Shown piece by piece: positions 31,801 through 44,079 of a stretch of 64,000 nt of DNA. The first letter of the stretch is position 1. Each line of letters begins with the position of its first letter. The notes below the pieces were generated by a model. That model ran no database searches. It was given only the letters and a program-made list of their open reading frames with translations, and was not told the DNA's origin. The stretch is taken from NCBI GenBank assembly GCA_006503535.1, contig QYRS01000006.1, positions 3,472,001 to 3,536,000 on the forward strand, given 5' to 3'. Source of the stretch: Arthrinium phaeospermum. Lineage: Eukaryota > Ascomycota > Sordariomycetes > Amphisphaeriales > Apiosporaceae. The position numbers and the translations under genes are program-made.

Positions 31801-32759
31801 GTGTCATCTAATATAACATCTCGTTGACAGTGCTCGGCGGGCATAGCGCGCGAGGAAAATGCCGTTTCTGGAATAATTCGGTGTAGGCGGTTGCGTACTA
31901 CTGCCCAGGGTAATTGCGACGGGGTCCCAGCGCTGCCGGGATGGCCCTGTCGCGCCCCTGGCTAGCGCGCTGCCGGACTCGTGAGTTTAGCTGGGGGGCC
32001 CGTTTGGGATGCGACGCCAGGGCCGGCGCCCATGCAAGTCATGGGCAGCGTGGTGATCCGTGCCCGCCTCGCTGATTTGCCCAAAGGACGCCGCCGGTTC
32101 GGCGCCGGTTGGCCGAGGGGCACCACGCCCCATGGGAGGAGCCCGTCCCGCTCCTCGTGCCCCATAGCCCAGGGCCATTGAAACAACCTATGTCCTAGTG
32201 ATTGGCAGGTGTAGTTGGTAGGAAAGCCCCCGACGCAGGTCTGCAGGTCTGCCGGGGGGGTGCCCTGCAAAACGGGGGTCAATGCAAGGCGCACTCGATC
32301 GTGGCGGCAGCCGTTCGCTTCGAAATGGACGGGAAGGGGGGAAAACCGAAGATCGATCACCACCGACGGAGATCTCTTCCCAGTGAAATAGAGTTCACCT
32401 TTCCCGATCGTCGCGGGAACCCATTGCTCTTTTTACACTCCCGTCTCCCCCCTTTGCGCCGCGAATTTATTGTACGACAATAAACTTTTAATAGTTTTCG
32501 ACGTCAAACCGATCAGCAATGTGCACCAACGAGCACCAGCCTCCCAGCAGCCTTTGAGTGTGTCGTGACCGACCAACGACTTGCCTGGGCCGCGGACCAC
32601 AAACCACACCACGCCGCCGCCCGCCCGCTGAGCGAGCGCGCCGCCGAACAACGACGACGACGACGACGACAGGGTCGGGGGATTTCTTTCGGAGACGAGG
32701 AATTTTTATTTTAATTTCGGAAGAGTTCGATACTCGGCCAACCCTCTCACAGACACACC
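28812..32759. other. Long non-genic region
   Basis: About 3.9 kb without a convincing gene. Open frames of 60-140 codons exist on both strands but lack domain-like sequence or splice support. No repeat structure stands out. The last 300 bases contain (CGA)n near 32650-32671 and probably the leader of the receptor gene. A tRNA-like T-arm near 30680-30700 was checked and rejected. Confidence 0.45.
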
Positions 32760-34455
32760 ATGGCGGACAAGAACAGTCTGATCGGCCTGATCGGCTTCTA
32801 CGACAACCTGAGCGAGCCCAAACCGGTGTCGAATTACCCCGAAACCATCATCGCACTGGCTGTGACCTTTTTGGTACGGAGCGACACGCCTGCCTCACCC
32901 ATTCGATATTTCTTGAACGGGTATCATCTATTGCCAACTTCTGTACTGACTCCTCGCGGCAGGTAATCACGTGGGGATGCGTCGGTTTCCGGATGTACAC
33001 GCGGTTCTTCATCATGTACTCGCCGGGCTGGGATGATTTTTTCGTGATGCTGGTTCTGGTTAGTTGGAGGAGGCCCCCCCTTTACTCTCCCACAGTCCGC
33101 AAGGGACGGGGATGACCGGGCAGAGCGAGCGGTGTGGCTGACGTTGATGATATTATAGCTTTCTGGCACGGTGGGATCCGTATGCGAATGCCTTGCAACG
33201 GAACATGGGATGGGAGAGCATTTCCTTAATATCAGCGACGAGGACAGGGTCACGTACCTTAGAGTAAGTTTATCAAGGAGAGAGAGAGAGACAGGCATCG
33301 GACAGGGGGCCAATGGTAATTGCTAGTGATATACAACAGTACTGACACAAACCCTCTCTAGTACTTCTACATCTCCAACAGCACGTACTGCATGTCGACG
33401 GCGTTCGTCAAGCTGGCGCTGCTGTTCCAGTACCTGCGCATCTTCAAGGAGGGCCGGATGCGGGCCATCACCATCACCGTCATGATCATCACGGCGGTCT
33501 GGGGCGCGGCCTACACCTTCATGGCCATCGTGCCGTGCTTCCCGGTCGAAAAGTACTGGACCCTCACGACGCCCGGCAAGTGTTATGGTTTCGGCTCCCT
33601 GAACGCAAGCGTCTTCTACGGCATGTACGCCTCGTCGGCCGCCATCAACATGACGCTCGACCTCGTCGTCCTCGCCATCCCGGTCCCCGTCTACTTTTCG
33701 CGGGACACGCCCTTCAAGTCCAAGCTGGGGCTGACGGCGCTGTTCTGCATGGGCATCATGTGAGTTCTCTCTGGAGTGCAGACCGACAAACGAACCCCTG
33801 ACTAATTGCTACATGCAGCATCAACTTCATCTCCATCTGGCGGGTGGCGTCCATGGTGGAGCACCGGGCGGCGACGTTCCCGACCTTCGACCCGACGTGG
33901 TACGGCCCCATCAGCGTGGAGCTGGCGACGCTCGAGGTCAACTTCGCCACCATCTGCGCCTCGATCCCCGTCTTCTGGCCGGTGCTGACGGCGCGCCTCG
34001 ACAAGGTCTTCGTGACGCGCGAGATCAAGATCGAGCGCATCCACCGCTTCGAGACGGTCGACGAGGACCTCGACGGCTGCGGCGGCAAGTACGGCGACGA
34101 CGTCGAGCTGCAGCGCACGCGCAGCAACAGCAACGGCGTCAACGAGGCCCTCCGCAGCAACCCCGTCGTGGTAGGGGCCAACGGGCTGAGCCCGCACAGC
34201 CGGGCCACCAGCGAGTCCAGTCTGGCCCGCACCCGCAGCGGAGGAAACGGCACCCAGTACGGCGGCAGCTCGACGAATATGCACTACATGGACGAGTACG
34301 TGGCGGCGCAGGTCGACCCCCTCAGCTCGATGGGCAAGGTCGAGCTGGAGATCTCGGCGCAGCCCATGTCCCGCAAGGTGTCGCGCGAGATGTCGCGCAA
34401 GAACTCGCGGGCCCAGATGATACGGAAAGGGTCCAAGCACCGGGACCGGGGATGA
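32760..34455 (+). CDS. Pth11-type rhodopsin-fold membrane protein (putative GPCR)
   Basis: Exons 32760-32873, 32963-33058, 33159-33263, 33362-33759 and 33819-34455 give 449 aa. All introns have GT...AG ends with CTGAC/CTAAT-type branch sites. Seven hydrophobic helices cover residues ~28-300. The pattern fits the fungal rhodopsin domain: WDDFFVML, then an extracellular loop, then YCMSTAFVKLALLFQYLRIF, then a Cys-containing loop, then INFISIWRVASM. It has no N-terminal CFEM domain. The ~150-residue cytoplasmic tail is Ser/Arg-rich with likely phosphorylation sites and ends in basic repeats (SRKVSREMSRKNSR). Family members sit in the plasma membrane and some sense surfaces or nutrients. The ligand is unknown. 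Confidence 0.88.
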
Positions 34456-35486
34456 TGAACGGCCGGGACGGGCTATGTGGGAAAACAGTACACCTACCAG
34501 GCGAGTGTATTTATATAATCATAAGAGCATTTTGAAATTAAAAAAATAACTAAAATAATGACCTATCTTCTCATGCATTCCATTCATTGGGGAGGTCTAC
34601 TTTGAGTTGGGGGTTGGCCCTCTGTTTCGTCTGGGGAATTCAGATGAGGGGGGCTTTGCACACATGCCAACTGATCTTTTGAGTTGTCAGATTCGGACGA
34701 ACTAGGAATCCCCAAGAAAAAACTTGAGATGAGAAAAGAGTCCGTCTCTGCTCCTCATGAGTTGTATTGTCAAGCCCCTGACGAATTTGATTCGCAGTAT
34801 TGATGACCGAAGGGGCTGTTGGTGAAGCGCCCCAGTTCGAATGGGTCGTCGGCCGCCTGTCAGAGCCCAATTTGGCGCTTCAGCGGTACGCTGCTAGGCC
34901 TAGCTTCTCGGGGCCACCGACTACGACAGAACCGGTCGCACGCTGGTCCAGCACGACCACTCGAGCCCGGCAATTCCGATGCGCGATTGTTTCGGAAGTC
35001 TGCCGGAATTCACTGGGACTTAGAGACTGAGTGCACCCAGACAATCACCGTGCTGGATGCCATTTGCATGTGCCTATCAGTGTCGGTCGGGGCTGCCAGC
35101 TGCAATTGCAATTGACCAGAGAGGTGGAGAGCTAGGTTTGGGATTTTCAGAAGGGTCGGTGCCAAATGATGTCATGGTGATGCTGCTAGCACGGCGTCCC
35201 GTCGTCACACCAGAAACCTTGACGCAATGGATGTGACCAAGATAACCTTCCAATATTGACAATTGCTACTCGTCGCAACTGATTCAAAGGCTGTTTCTCT
35301 TCATTCTATCTGTCTAGGACACGCAGCAACCCCTCCTCCCAGGCGATCAGCATCAGACAGCGCCCACGCACGTCTCAAACTACCTACCGAGCACGCCCCA
35401 TCCCACTGAAACCGACGATCGATACGTACCGCCCATCACCAACAAGCAATTCATAGCAACAAACCCGACCAATCAGATCAACCGTC
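34456..35486. other. Intergenic, nothing recognised
   Basis: 3' region of the receptor gene and promoter of the two-helix protein. No gene was supported. Confidence 0.5.
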
Positions 35487-36143
35487 ATGTCGTCGAGCGG
35501 CAGCCGAAGCAACAGCACGCCCTTCGCGGCCCTGCGGCGGGACCCGCGCCACGACGAGTTCGCCCGCCTGGCCGACGAGCACCTGCAGCACGACCTGGAA
35601 GAATCCGACCGAGACTGCCTCAAGCGGGCGGCCTCGCGCGTCAGCGTCCCCGCCACGATCGGCACCCTCGTCGGCCTGGGCCTGGGCGTCTACGCCGCCC
35701 TGCGCCTGCGCCGGGCCCGCGCCGACGTGTTCCGGGCGTTCCGCGCTGCCGAGCGGCCGACGCACGTCGTGTTTGCTGGGGGGAGGACAGGTAGGGCTCC
35801 CCTTCACATAGTTACCTACTGCTACCTTGCTCTGGCATGGAAGGGAAGGATCGTGGACGTAACAGCAAGTACTGACTGACTGACGACAGAACCCGTCCCC
35901 GACATCACGCCCTTCATCCAGCCCAGCCGCTTCGGCGACTGGGCGACCTACTTCTTCTTCGGGCTGGGCGGCACCATCCTCGGCGGCGAGCTGGGCTTCC
36001 TGCTGGGCAGCTGGTCGGCGGCGCGGCTCATCTCCCGGGACCCCGCGCGCAAGGGGCGCGTCGAGAACGCGTACCGCAAGTTCCGGGCCGACGTGCTAAG
36101 ACGGGAGGCGAAGGAGCTCGAGGCGGGCGGGCCGGTGTTCTAG
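35487..36143 (+). CDS. Small two-helix membrane protein, conserved in fungi
   Basis: Exons 35487-35790 and 35890-36143 joined in phase 1 give 185 aa. The start opens a hydrophilic N-terminus with the conserved-looking block TPFAALRRDPRHDEFARLAD, then ESDRDCLKRAASRVSVPA. Two membrane segments follow: residues ~55-75 (Gly-rich, LVGLGLGVYAAL) and ~118-145 (YFFFGLGGTILGGELGFLLGSW). The C-terminus is basic and helical. Gly-zipper helices suggest oligomerisation in an organelle membrane, but no targeting signal was proven. I have seen this type only as a hypothetical protein in filamentous fungi. Confidence 0.8.
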
Positions 36144-37189
36144 ACCAAAGCTGGATGCGGTATTAGAAGAGAAGAGAAGGGGGGTGTTGTAATGTAATGA
36201 ATGGAGAGACTAATGTTGGCAGTCAATTGTCATTGTCATACTTCGTCTGACTTGCCGTGGTCTGGTTGGCTGGCGGGCCCTCCGACCATTGTCGCGAGAT
36301 GTAGGCAAGGGAAATCGCATAAGCTGACATTGACAGCTGCGCTGGTGTTATTTTCCTGCATCACTGCCTATTACCTGATGATGTGAGAGCGATTTCCAAT
36401 TATTGATTGACAGCACACACTCTCTTCTTGGCAGCCCACGACAGAATGCCGTACGCCAAGCCACCCCGCAGATCTGACCCTCATCGCAATGGAACCGTAC
36501 CCTTGCTACGAGAACTGGGCTACTGCAGGATGGGCGCGCAATCACCCACTTCCATGCCGCATGTCCCCAGCCGCCAACAGCAGCATGCGACAATACGTCT
36601 GGTCGCCCATCGGACAGTCGGGAGATTTCTATCTCCCGATCGATCGGGCAAATGCCGGGACATCGCGTATCCGTTCTCGAGCTTTTCCATCGGGCATTGG
36701 GATTACTGTGCCCCCCGGTGTCTTTGCGCAATTGGGGCCGCATCTGCATATACCATACGCATCTTACAGCTCGCTTCGCTCGAGTCGGTGAGATACGTGA
36801 TATATGATCTCGCGCCCGCCAGATGTTGGAAGCCCTACCCCGCAATGCTGACTGACCTCGAGCTGAGAGTGTGTCTGTCTGTCTGCATGTTGGTGGGTGG
36901 TGCAAGCAAGCCCCCGGCCCCCAGCCAGTTGTTGGCTGATCGAGGTGATATTGGCTGCCCGATTGGAGAGGGAACGAGGAGGGGGGAATAAGCCAAGAGT
37001 TCTCAGCCCGCGGGCTGATTGACACCCGCGGGAAGGGGAAGATTGTTATGTCTCAGACTTCCCTTCCCGCATAATACCCAGGCGGTCCCCTAATGAAGAG
37101 TTTAGACATCAATTGACCACCTGCTCGCCACGAAGCCATTCTCGACGAAGTCATTGTCCGTAAACCAGAAACCCAATCCGCCGACCACG
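36144..37189. other. Intergenic, nothing recognised
   Basis: No coding frame, repeat or RNA gene was supported. It carries the 3' region of the two-helix gene and the promoter of the esterase gene. Confidence 0.5.
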
Positions 37190-38436
37190 ATGGCGCAGCA
37201 ATCCGTTCCAGTGACAGCGACAGCAGGCAGACCGCCCCCATGGATAGCGCGCCAGCCCCTGTCGACGCTCTACACCGTCTGGTGCCTGGCGACCATCCTG
37301 GCGCGCCTGCCGTACTGGATCCTCAAGTTCGCCCTGTTCGCCAGCCAGCGGCCGGTCCCGACGTGGACCTTCCGGCAGAGCCTGATGCTGACGCTGACCA
37401 AGGCCCTCGTCTCCATGGCCTCGGTCACCCAGGCGCCGGTGCCGCTGACCCTGGAGCCCGGCAAGGAGAAGGAGCAGTTCCTCGTCGCCCAGCCCGCCTC
37501 AGAAACAGACTACGTCGGGCCGCTGAGGAGTGACATCGTCAAGCCGGCGCCGGTGGGCATCACCTGTTTCCCCCGCGCGCACGCCGGCACCAAGACGACC
37601 AAACAGCAGCGGCAGCTCGAGTCTGAATCCGAGTCCATGGTGGTGCTGCACGTCCACGGCGGCGCCTTCGTCCTCGGCGACGGTCGGACCGCCCAGCTGG
37701 GCTTCGGCGCCTCCTTGCTTCTGAAACACGCCGGCGTGAGCCGCGTTTACTGCCCCAGTACCGGCTCGCCTGCCGCCCGGACCCCGTGCCCTTCCCGGGC
37801 GCGCTGCAGGACGTGCTGACGAGCTATCTGTACCTGGTGCGCGAGCTGGGCATCCCGCCGCGGAACATCGTCCTCTCGGGCGACAGCGCGGGCGGCAACC
37901 TCATCATCGGCCTGCTGCGCTACCTCGTCGAGCACCCCTTACACCAAATGCCGCACAGCGCCGTCCTGGTCTCGCCCTGGGTCGCGCCCGTCGACAGCCT
38001 GGGCCCGGACCTGCTGCTCACCTCGAACCCGCACTACGGCAGCGACCTGCTCCCGCCCGTGTTCCTGCGCTGGGGCGCGTCGGCGTACGCGCGGCTCGTG
38101 CCGGCGGCGGACCCGTACATCTCGCCGCTGGGGCGGCCGTTCGTGACGCCCGTGCCGCTGTTCGTCACGTTGGGGAGCGCCGAGGTGCTCGAGGTGGAGG
38201 GGGCGCGGTGGGTGCGGGAGATGCGGGATGTTGCTGTTTCTGTCGATTTGGATGGGGAGAAGGGGCGGAAGAAGAAGAATGACGTTGAGCTCAGCTATGA
38301 GCACGGGGCGCCGCACGATACGTTCCTGTTAGGGGGCAGCTTGGGGTTCGAGGATAGTGCGCGCGAGGTGACGATCAGGATTGGGGAGTTCATCCGGAGG
38401 AAGTCTAAGGCCTCTTCGCTGGCGGGCTCGGCTTGA
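37190..38436 (+). CDS. Alpha/beta-hydrolase esterase (hormone-sensitive-lipase type) with an apparent frameshift
   Basis: One intronless reading unit in two frames. From the ATG at 37190 come a hydrophobic N-terminal anchor (residues ~25-50), the oxyanion-hole motif HGGAF at residues 156-160, and VSRVYCP. In the second frame follow QYRLACRPDPVPFPGALQ, the nucleophile elbow GDSAGG, and the C-terminal EHGAPHDTF with the likely catalytic His. The two frames meet at the C run 37753-37756. One extra C would give a continuous protein of about 415 aa, while as written translation stops at 37819. The acid position reads GSAEVLEVEG, so it may be Glu. Anchored enzymes of this type include steryl-acetyl hydrolases, which deacetylate sterols in the ER. 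The substrate here is unknown. Confidence 0.75.
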
Positions 38437-39946
38437 GTAGGGATGGGCTGGGGAGGTGAGACCGGCTTGAAGGAGACAGTTGCGACAGGCATTCTCGTGG
38501 TCATGGGCATCCGACGCTCATGTGCGATTTCCTGAATGGGCGAGTTCCCTCTTCAAAGGAGCCGGTACTTCTTGTCAGTCCGGATAGTGCTTACAGCTGG
38601 GCAACGGCGTCGCATCAGGGATCAGTCGGTCATCCAATGTGACTCTCGTTTGATCAACATAACCATACGGCGTATTCGGCATACATAGATATTGGATAGT
38701 GGGAGTCGTGGCGGGCCGCCCAGGAATTTGGCGCAGGTTTACGTGTCAGTCAATTACAATTAGTTTCTTGGAGCGATTCTTGATTCCTATTAAGAACGGT
38801 GACATGGCTGCGCCGCAGCTTATTCTGCTGTATCATACGACTTGGCAAGTGCCCGTACGACTGCCCAGCATCATCGGTCGTTAATGTTATTCTCGGATCC
38901 GACCAAAATGGCGATGAACGAACTTCAGCCCTGTTGACCCAAAAACCTGTTACTCGGAATCCATCTATTGAAGGTCAATCGCACTATTAGCTTGATATAT
39001 TGGATTTTGGCTTCCTGCACACCATGGTTGGATCACCCATGCAGAAAACATCGACAGCATCCCGCACCGTGCGGACGATATTGCGGGGAGAGCCAGAGCG
39101 GGGAATGGCAAAAGGAACCGAGCGACGAATCACGGAGCCCTCTCAGACATCCCCGGACCCCCAGAGGGGAAAGATGTCTATGATGCTGTGCCGCAGTGAG
39201 AACCCGGAAAAGAGCCTCGTGGTCCCCACCCCTTGGCAAACAAGTCATTGAGATTACCAGGAGAGACATCCATCCGCGACCCTGCCTGTCTGTCTGGCCC
39301 CTATCGCCGACGCGAAAAGCAGCGTCAGAGGTCGACTTTCAGCAGAGAAACTTGCCCCAAAATGGAAAGAGAGTCGTAGCAGTCTGGCACTTACTTGCAT
39401 GGGGGCTCAGAGTGGTGGGGCTATGTGTGCCGAGAATACGCTGAAACGCGCAGCTAGCGTAGCATTTTATCGCCGAAAGGAGTTCGATATAGGCGATAAT
39501 TGTTTGCTGGGCCATTGGAACCAGTGCGTGAGCCGAGGCGTAAGAGGGGGAAAAAGCAAACATGATAGGCGGTTGAAAAGCCCATGTGGTGGATAGATCG
39601 GCAATTTGCCTTGATGGTGTGTAGCATTGATTTAGGGAGGAAGGGGACTTTGGCAATGGCAATGGCAACATGCGATGCACATGTGCTCGCATATATGTAT
39701 GGTGGCGCACCCCTCCCGCGCTGCGGCGTGGTCCGAAGGAGATTTATATTACTGAACCAGAGGGACGGCACGACTGAGACACGCAGCGTCTTTTTCGAAT
39801 CGTATTTACTTTTCTGTCCCGCTACCCGACGGCGTGGTAACCTGAATAAAGGACCCTTATTCCCATATCCTTTGGTTTTGAGGAAACACACACACACACT
39901 GTTAGTAGAAATTGGTGGCTGTTCTGTACCACACGAGCGTATCGAC
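38437..39946. other. Intergenic, likely promoter of the monooxygenase gene
   Basis: No gene was supported. An open frame runs in phase into the monooxygenase start from 39584, but its content is not protein-like. A short (CA)n tract lies at about 39889-39899. Confidence 0.5.
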
Positions 39947-41594
39947 ATGGGTCTCAGCATCGAGAAGAAGGCGTCCACCGACGTCGACTATGATGTAATT
40001 GTGGTCGGTAAGTTGCACACGCTCGTTGGCCTTCAGTCATGTGTGATGGGAACACATGATGGCATCACCCGTCACCCTCTTGGACACAACGGACGGACAG
40101 ATTGGCTGACGCGTTACTGATATCGCAGGCGCCGGCATCTCGGGCATCAACTGCGCCTACCGGCTGCAGACGGAGACGCCGGACGCCAAGATCGCCGTCT
40201 TCGAGGCCCGCGGCGACGTGGGCGGGACCTGGGACCTGTTCAAGTACCCCGGGGTGCGGTCCGACTCGGACCTGTTCACCTACGGCTTCGCGTGGGAGCC
40301 GTGGCCCTTCTCCACGCCCATCGCCGAGGGCCACCTCATCGTCTCGTACATGAAGGACTGCATCCAGAAGCACGACCTGGCCAAGTACCTCCACTTCCAC
40401 CACAAGGTGCTGTCGGTCGACTGGTCCTCGCCGGCGCAACGCTGGACCGTCGAGATGGAGCACGAGGGCCGGGTCCGGCGGCTGACCTCGCGCTTCGTCG
40501 TGCTGGGCTCGGGCTACTACGACTACCAGAACCCGCTCAAGTCGGACGTTCCCGGCCTCGAGAACTTCCAGGGCAAGGTGATCCACCCCCAGTTCTGGCC
40601 CGAAGACTACGATTATAGTAATCAAAACATGGTCGTCATCGGCAGCGGCGCGACGGCCATCACGCTGATCCCCAACCTGGCCAAGCAGGCCCGCCACGTC
40701 ACCATGCTGCAGCGCAGCCCCTCGTACGTCGTCTCCATCACCAACGAGATGCGGGCCCGGTCGTGGGCCGACGTGCTGCTCCCGCGCCGCGCCGCCCAGG
40801 TCTGGAAGCGCTGGTTCCACATGACCTTCCAGTGGTGCATGGTGCTCATGTGCAAGTACTTTCCCAACTATGCGACCAAGGAGTTCCTCAAGCTCGTCAT
40901 CGCCAGCCTGCCCGAGGGCTTCTCCCACGACCCCCACTTCATGCCGCACTACGTCCCCTGGCAGCAGCGCGTCTGCCTGACGCCCGACGGGGACCTGCAG
41001 AAGGCCCTGGGCGGGGAGAAACCTAAGTGCGAGGTGGTGACGGCCAAGATCCGGACCGTCACCGAGCGGGGCATCGAGCTGGAAGGGAGTAAAGGCAGCA
41101 AAGGCAGCGTCTCCCAAACCACCACCCTCGACGACGTGGACGTCATCGTCACCGCGACGGGCCTGCGCATGGACTTCATGGGCGGCATCCCCGTGACCGT
41201 CGACGGCGGCGCGCCCATAAACTGGTCCACCCGCCGCTGCTGGCACAGCGCCATGCTGTCCGACGTGCCCAACCTCTTCTTCATGATCGGCTACGTCGAC
41301 GCCTCCTGGACGCCCGGCGCCGACGCCACCGCCCGCATCCTGACGCGCGTCTACCGGCACATGCAGCAGCAACAAGTCACGTCGGCGACCCCGAGGGTGG
41401 GCGCCGCCGACGCGGCGCGCATGCGGGACCGCCGGTTCTGGAACCTGACGAGCAACTACCGCGAGATCGCCGACAGCCGTCTGCCGCGGTACGGCGACGT
41501 GGCGCCGTGGAAGCCGAGGGAGGCGCCGCCGCGGGATTTGCTGTATGCGAAGTGGGGGGATGTGACGAAGGGGTTGCATTTTGGGGTGGCTTGA
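39947..41594 (+). CDS. Baeyer-Villiger-type flavin monooxygenase
   Basis: Exons 39947-40007 and 40129-41594 (phase 1 splice) give 508 aa. An FAD-binding Rossmann motif GAGISG begins at residue 21 and spans the splice. GDVGGTWDLFKYPG follows, as in flavin monooxygenases. The Baeyer-Villiger fingerprint FxGxxxHxxxWP is present as FQGKVIHPQFWP from residue 167. A second Rossmann motif (GSGATA, residue ~192) is for NADPH. The enzyme would insert oxygen next to a ketone or oxidise a heteroatom, using FAD and NADPH. A similar fold is found in EthA-like monooxygenases. No signal peptide or membrane helix was seen. The neighbours do not define a pathway, though the adjacent esterase could open a lactone or ester product. 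That link is speculative. Confidence 0.9.
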
Positions 41595-41839
41595 TCTCGG
41601 GGGTGGCTTTGCTTTCGCACAATGAGACCCATTGTAGATGTTCTATTGCACTGTAATACAAGTTTCGTCGCCAGTTCGTATAATGAGAGATCAAAGTGTA
41701 TTGGAGCAGGTTATCAGTCTAGATGTAATAGAAGCCAATCCTGTTGGGGAACTGGGACCCGTGGCGGCCCTCGTCTTGCACACGAGGTATCTCCAACACC
41801 CAATGTTAGAAAAGAATTCCCATCGAGAATACGGCAGTC

Positions 41840-43153
41840 TTAATGCGCCCCAGCCCCCCTAAGCCCATTCCCACCATACCGGAACCAGAAGTAAGCAGCA
41901 AGGCCTGCGCAGATCCCAACAGCACTCGTAACAGCTATGCACCCCCGTCTGCTGCAACACGCGGTCTCGTGAGAAGACAGCATGTCACCATCCGATTCAA
42001 AAGTGCGTCCCAAAGATCTGTCATATTCTGTTTCATCGTCCAAGGCGACCATCGCCAAGAGTTCGTCCCCCGAGTCGCAACCGATGTAATCGATGCCAGC
42101 AGCACGACGGAGCAACTGCCTGCGTTGCGCCTTGGACGCCACCCCAAGTCCCCGGAAGAGCTCCTCGGAGTCGGGCGTAACCTCCTCAACGCTAGCAGGT
42201 GAAGAACAGTATTGCGTCAAATGCGCCACCGCGATAATCAGGACATGCTGCTCCGAAAGGGTGTAGTCGGGAAATATCCTTTCCAGGAAGTACCGCTCCC
42301 GCTCCGAGACGAGTCCCAGGAGGGCAAATACCCGGTCTCGCGGGTCTTTGCACTGAGAATGCCGATGCTGGACGAGCAGGACATGGAGAGTCTGCGGGAC
42401 CTCTGGTAGCCGATTGAAGCTTCGGCCCATGAGCAATGGCACGACAGCAGAGGCGCCTGGCGGGACGGCGGGAGGACTTCCGTCGGGGATGTTATCGTAA
42501 TCCACCACGTCTTCCTGACTGTATACGAGATCTCGGAAGCCGGACCAGCCCATGCTGGTATTGCCGCAATACACGCAGACGCGCTGGCCAAGCAAGAACT
42601 CCTGTATGACCCAAAAGCGCGACCAGTAGGGCCGGTTGGTCAAATCAGACAACGAGTAATACCAGTCGTACGGCTCGATTTCAAAAGTGCGTATAGGGGT
42701 GCCAGGGTCCATGCGCGCTTCCAGATGTTCAGGCACAGCGGGCAATCCTAGCCATACCGACACGCAGGACGCAAACCGATAGGTCTGGTCCATGCAGCGG
42801 ACCTGCGCGCTCTTCTCTCGGTCGTCGCTCTGGTTGATGCAGATGGCGTCCACCCACAAGTAGTCCCATTTGGAATGCAAGCTGGCCTGGCTCAGGTAAT
42901 AGAGGCACGACCACAGGTTGAGGCGGACGGGGAACTTGAGGCCGTTGATGTGGATAATTTCCGAGGCTTCGCCGTCGCCCCAGGTGTAAGAAACCGCCGT
43001 GTACGATGGCGCTGCATCTCTGCGGAACGTCGATACTTCAAAATGGAGTGAATCGTGGCTGTATCTGACAGGTTTCAGCAGTCGCAGTTCTTGTGAGCCA
43101 AGGCTGCCGTAATAAATGGCTTGTCGCCCATCGAAGGTTCCGTACATCGCCAT
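41840..43153 (-). CDS. HET-domain protein with C-terminal membrane helix
   Basis: Single exon, 437 aa. The N-terminal half is a classic heterokaryon-incompatibility (HET) domain: YTAVSYTWGDG, then a block starting LWVDAICINQSD, then QVRCMDQTYRFASCVSVWLG, and the RVFALLGL segment further on. HET domains trigger regulated cell death in non-self recognition and resemble TIR domains in fold. Residues ~410-427 form a membrane helix (SAVGICAGLAAYFWF) after a Cys-rich linker, so the protein is probably membrane-anchored. It lies about 0.9 kb downstream of the lipase-NACHT gene on the same strand, suggesting a functional pair. Confidence 0.88.
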   Translation of the reverse strand: MAMYGTFDGRQAIYYGSLGSQELRLLKPVRYSHDSLHFEVSTFRRDAAPSYTAVSYTWGDGEASEIIHINGLKFPVRLNLWSCLYYLSQASLHSKWDYLWVDAICINQSDDREKSAQVRCMDQTYRFASCVSVWLGLPAVPEHLEARMDPGTPIRTFEIEPYDWYYSLSDLTNRPYWSRFWVIQEFLLGQRVCVYCGNTSMGWSGFRDLVYSQEDVVDYDNIPDGSPPAVPPGASAVVPLLMGRSFNRLPEVPQTLHVLLVQHRHSQCKDPRDRVFALLGLVSERERYFLERIFPDYTLSEQHVLIIAVAHLTQYCSSPASVEEVTPDSEELFRGLGVASKAQRRQLLRRAAGIDYIGCDSGDELLAMVALDDETEYDRSLGRTFESDGDMLSSHETACCSRRGCIAVTSAVGICAGLAAYFWFRYGGNGLRGAGAH

Positions 43154-44079
43154 GTTTGGAGGCTCACATGATCATAGAAATCTTATCTCTTGGTTGATGC
43201 TATCCCCCAAGACTTGGAGAGAGAGGGGTAATGTGAAACTCGCAGCTCCAAGTCAATGCCTGTATGCAATGCAGACAACGGCCTACGCTGGCGCGCGTGA
43301 TAGGGAGACGTTCCTGACGCCAAGTCTTACCCATGCGGGCATGTATTGTCCCGCCATAGTCTAGCCTTTTCTGTTGATGCGTAAATTTGGCACGTAGCCT
43401 GGGCGCGAACCGGCCAACAGGCCAACAGTCGTTCTTTGAGAGATGTTGGCTTCCGGTCGACCTTTTCTGAAGGGGGAGGAGGGGAAAGTTTGGGGTAACA
43501 TCTATGACAAGGTCACACCAATTTGGGGCAACACAGACTTACATGGCCCCCAAGACCAAATTGTGCCAATCTACGGCCACCTGTTGCAGGTGACACGCGA
43601 CGTGACAAAACCTTCCATATTCAATTGGCTCCGAGATGCTTTGTCCCTATGCATTCATTGGTGAGAAGACGGATGCTCTACATGAGCGGCCGGATACTTG
43701 ACAGCTCGGAAATAACCAATTGCCTGAGGTATTTAACCAAATTCACGAAGCTCCTCAGATGGCAAGGAGAACTCGTGTCTCCCTTCGTCTTGAAGAGCGG
43801 AATGACTAACTATTTCAACCCAAATCCAGATAGTGATTCATTCCATTCGTGCTTTATTTTACTCATATTCAATATTATATCTATATGGAAACTTTAAGGC
43901 CAATAGTATAAGGGTTGAGATGGTTCTGTAAACTAACAACCTCAGGGACGCGTATATCATGAGTTGTAAGCGACAACTGCCGCGAAATTTGTCATGAAGT
44001 CCTGCTGCGCAACGACTGACTGGTACGGAAATGTATCTAATGCTACTAAATGAGGTCCAAACGGGCAAGTAGAACTTGA
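43154..44079. other. Intergenic between HET and NLR genes
   Basis: No gene was supported. It separates two minus-strand recognition-type genes and should hold the HET gene promoter. Confidence 0.5.

Noticed and set aside
37741..37800. Intron joining the two halves of the esterase
   Set aside because: No GT/GC donor with a usable AG exists at the junction, and the two frames abut exactly with a one-base offset in a C run.
39584..39946. In-frame N-terminal extension of the flavin monooxygenase
   Set aside because: The FAD-binding strand begins right after the ATG at 39947, as usual for the family. The upstream translation is not protein-like.
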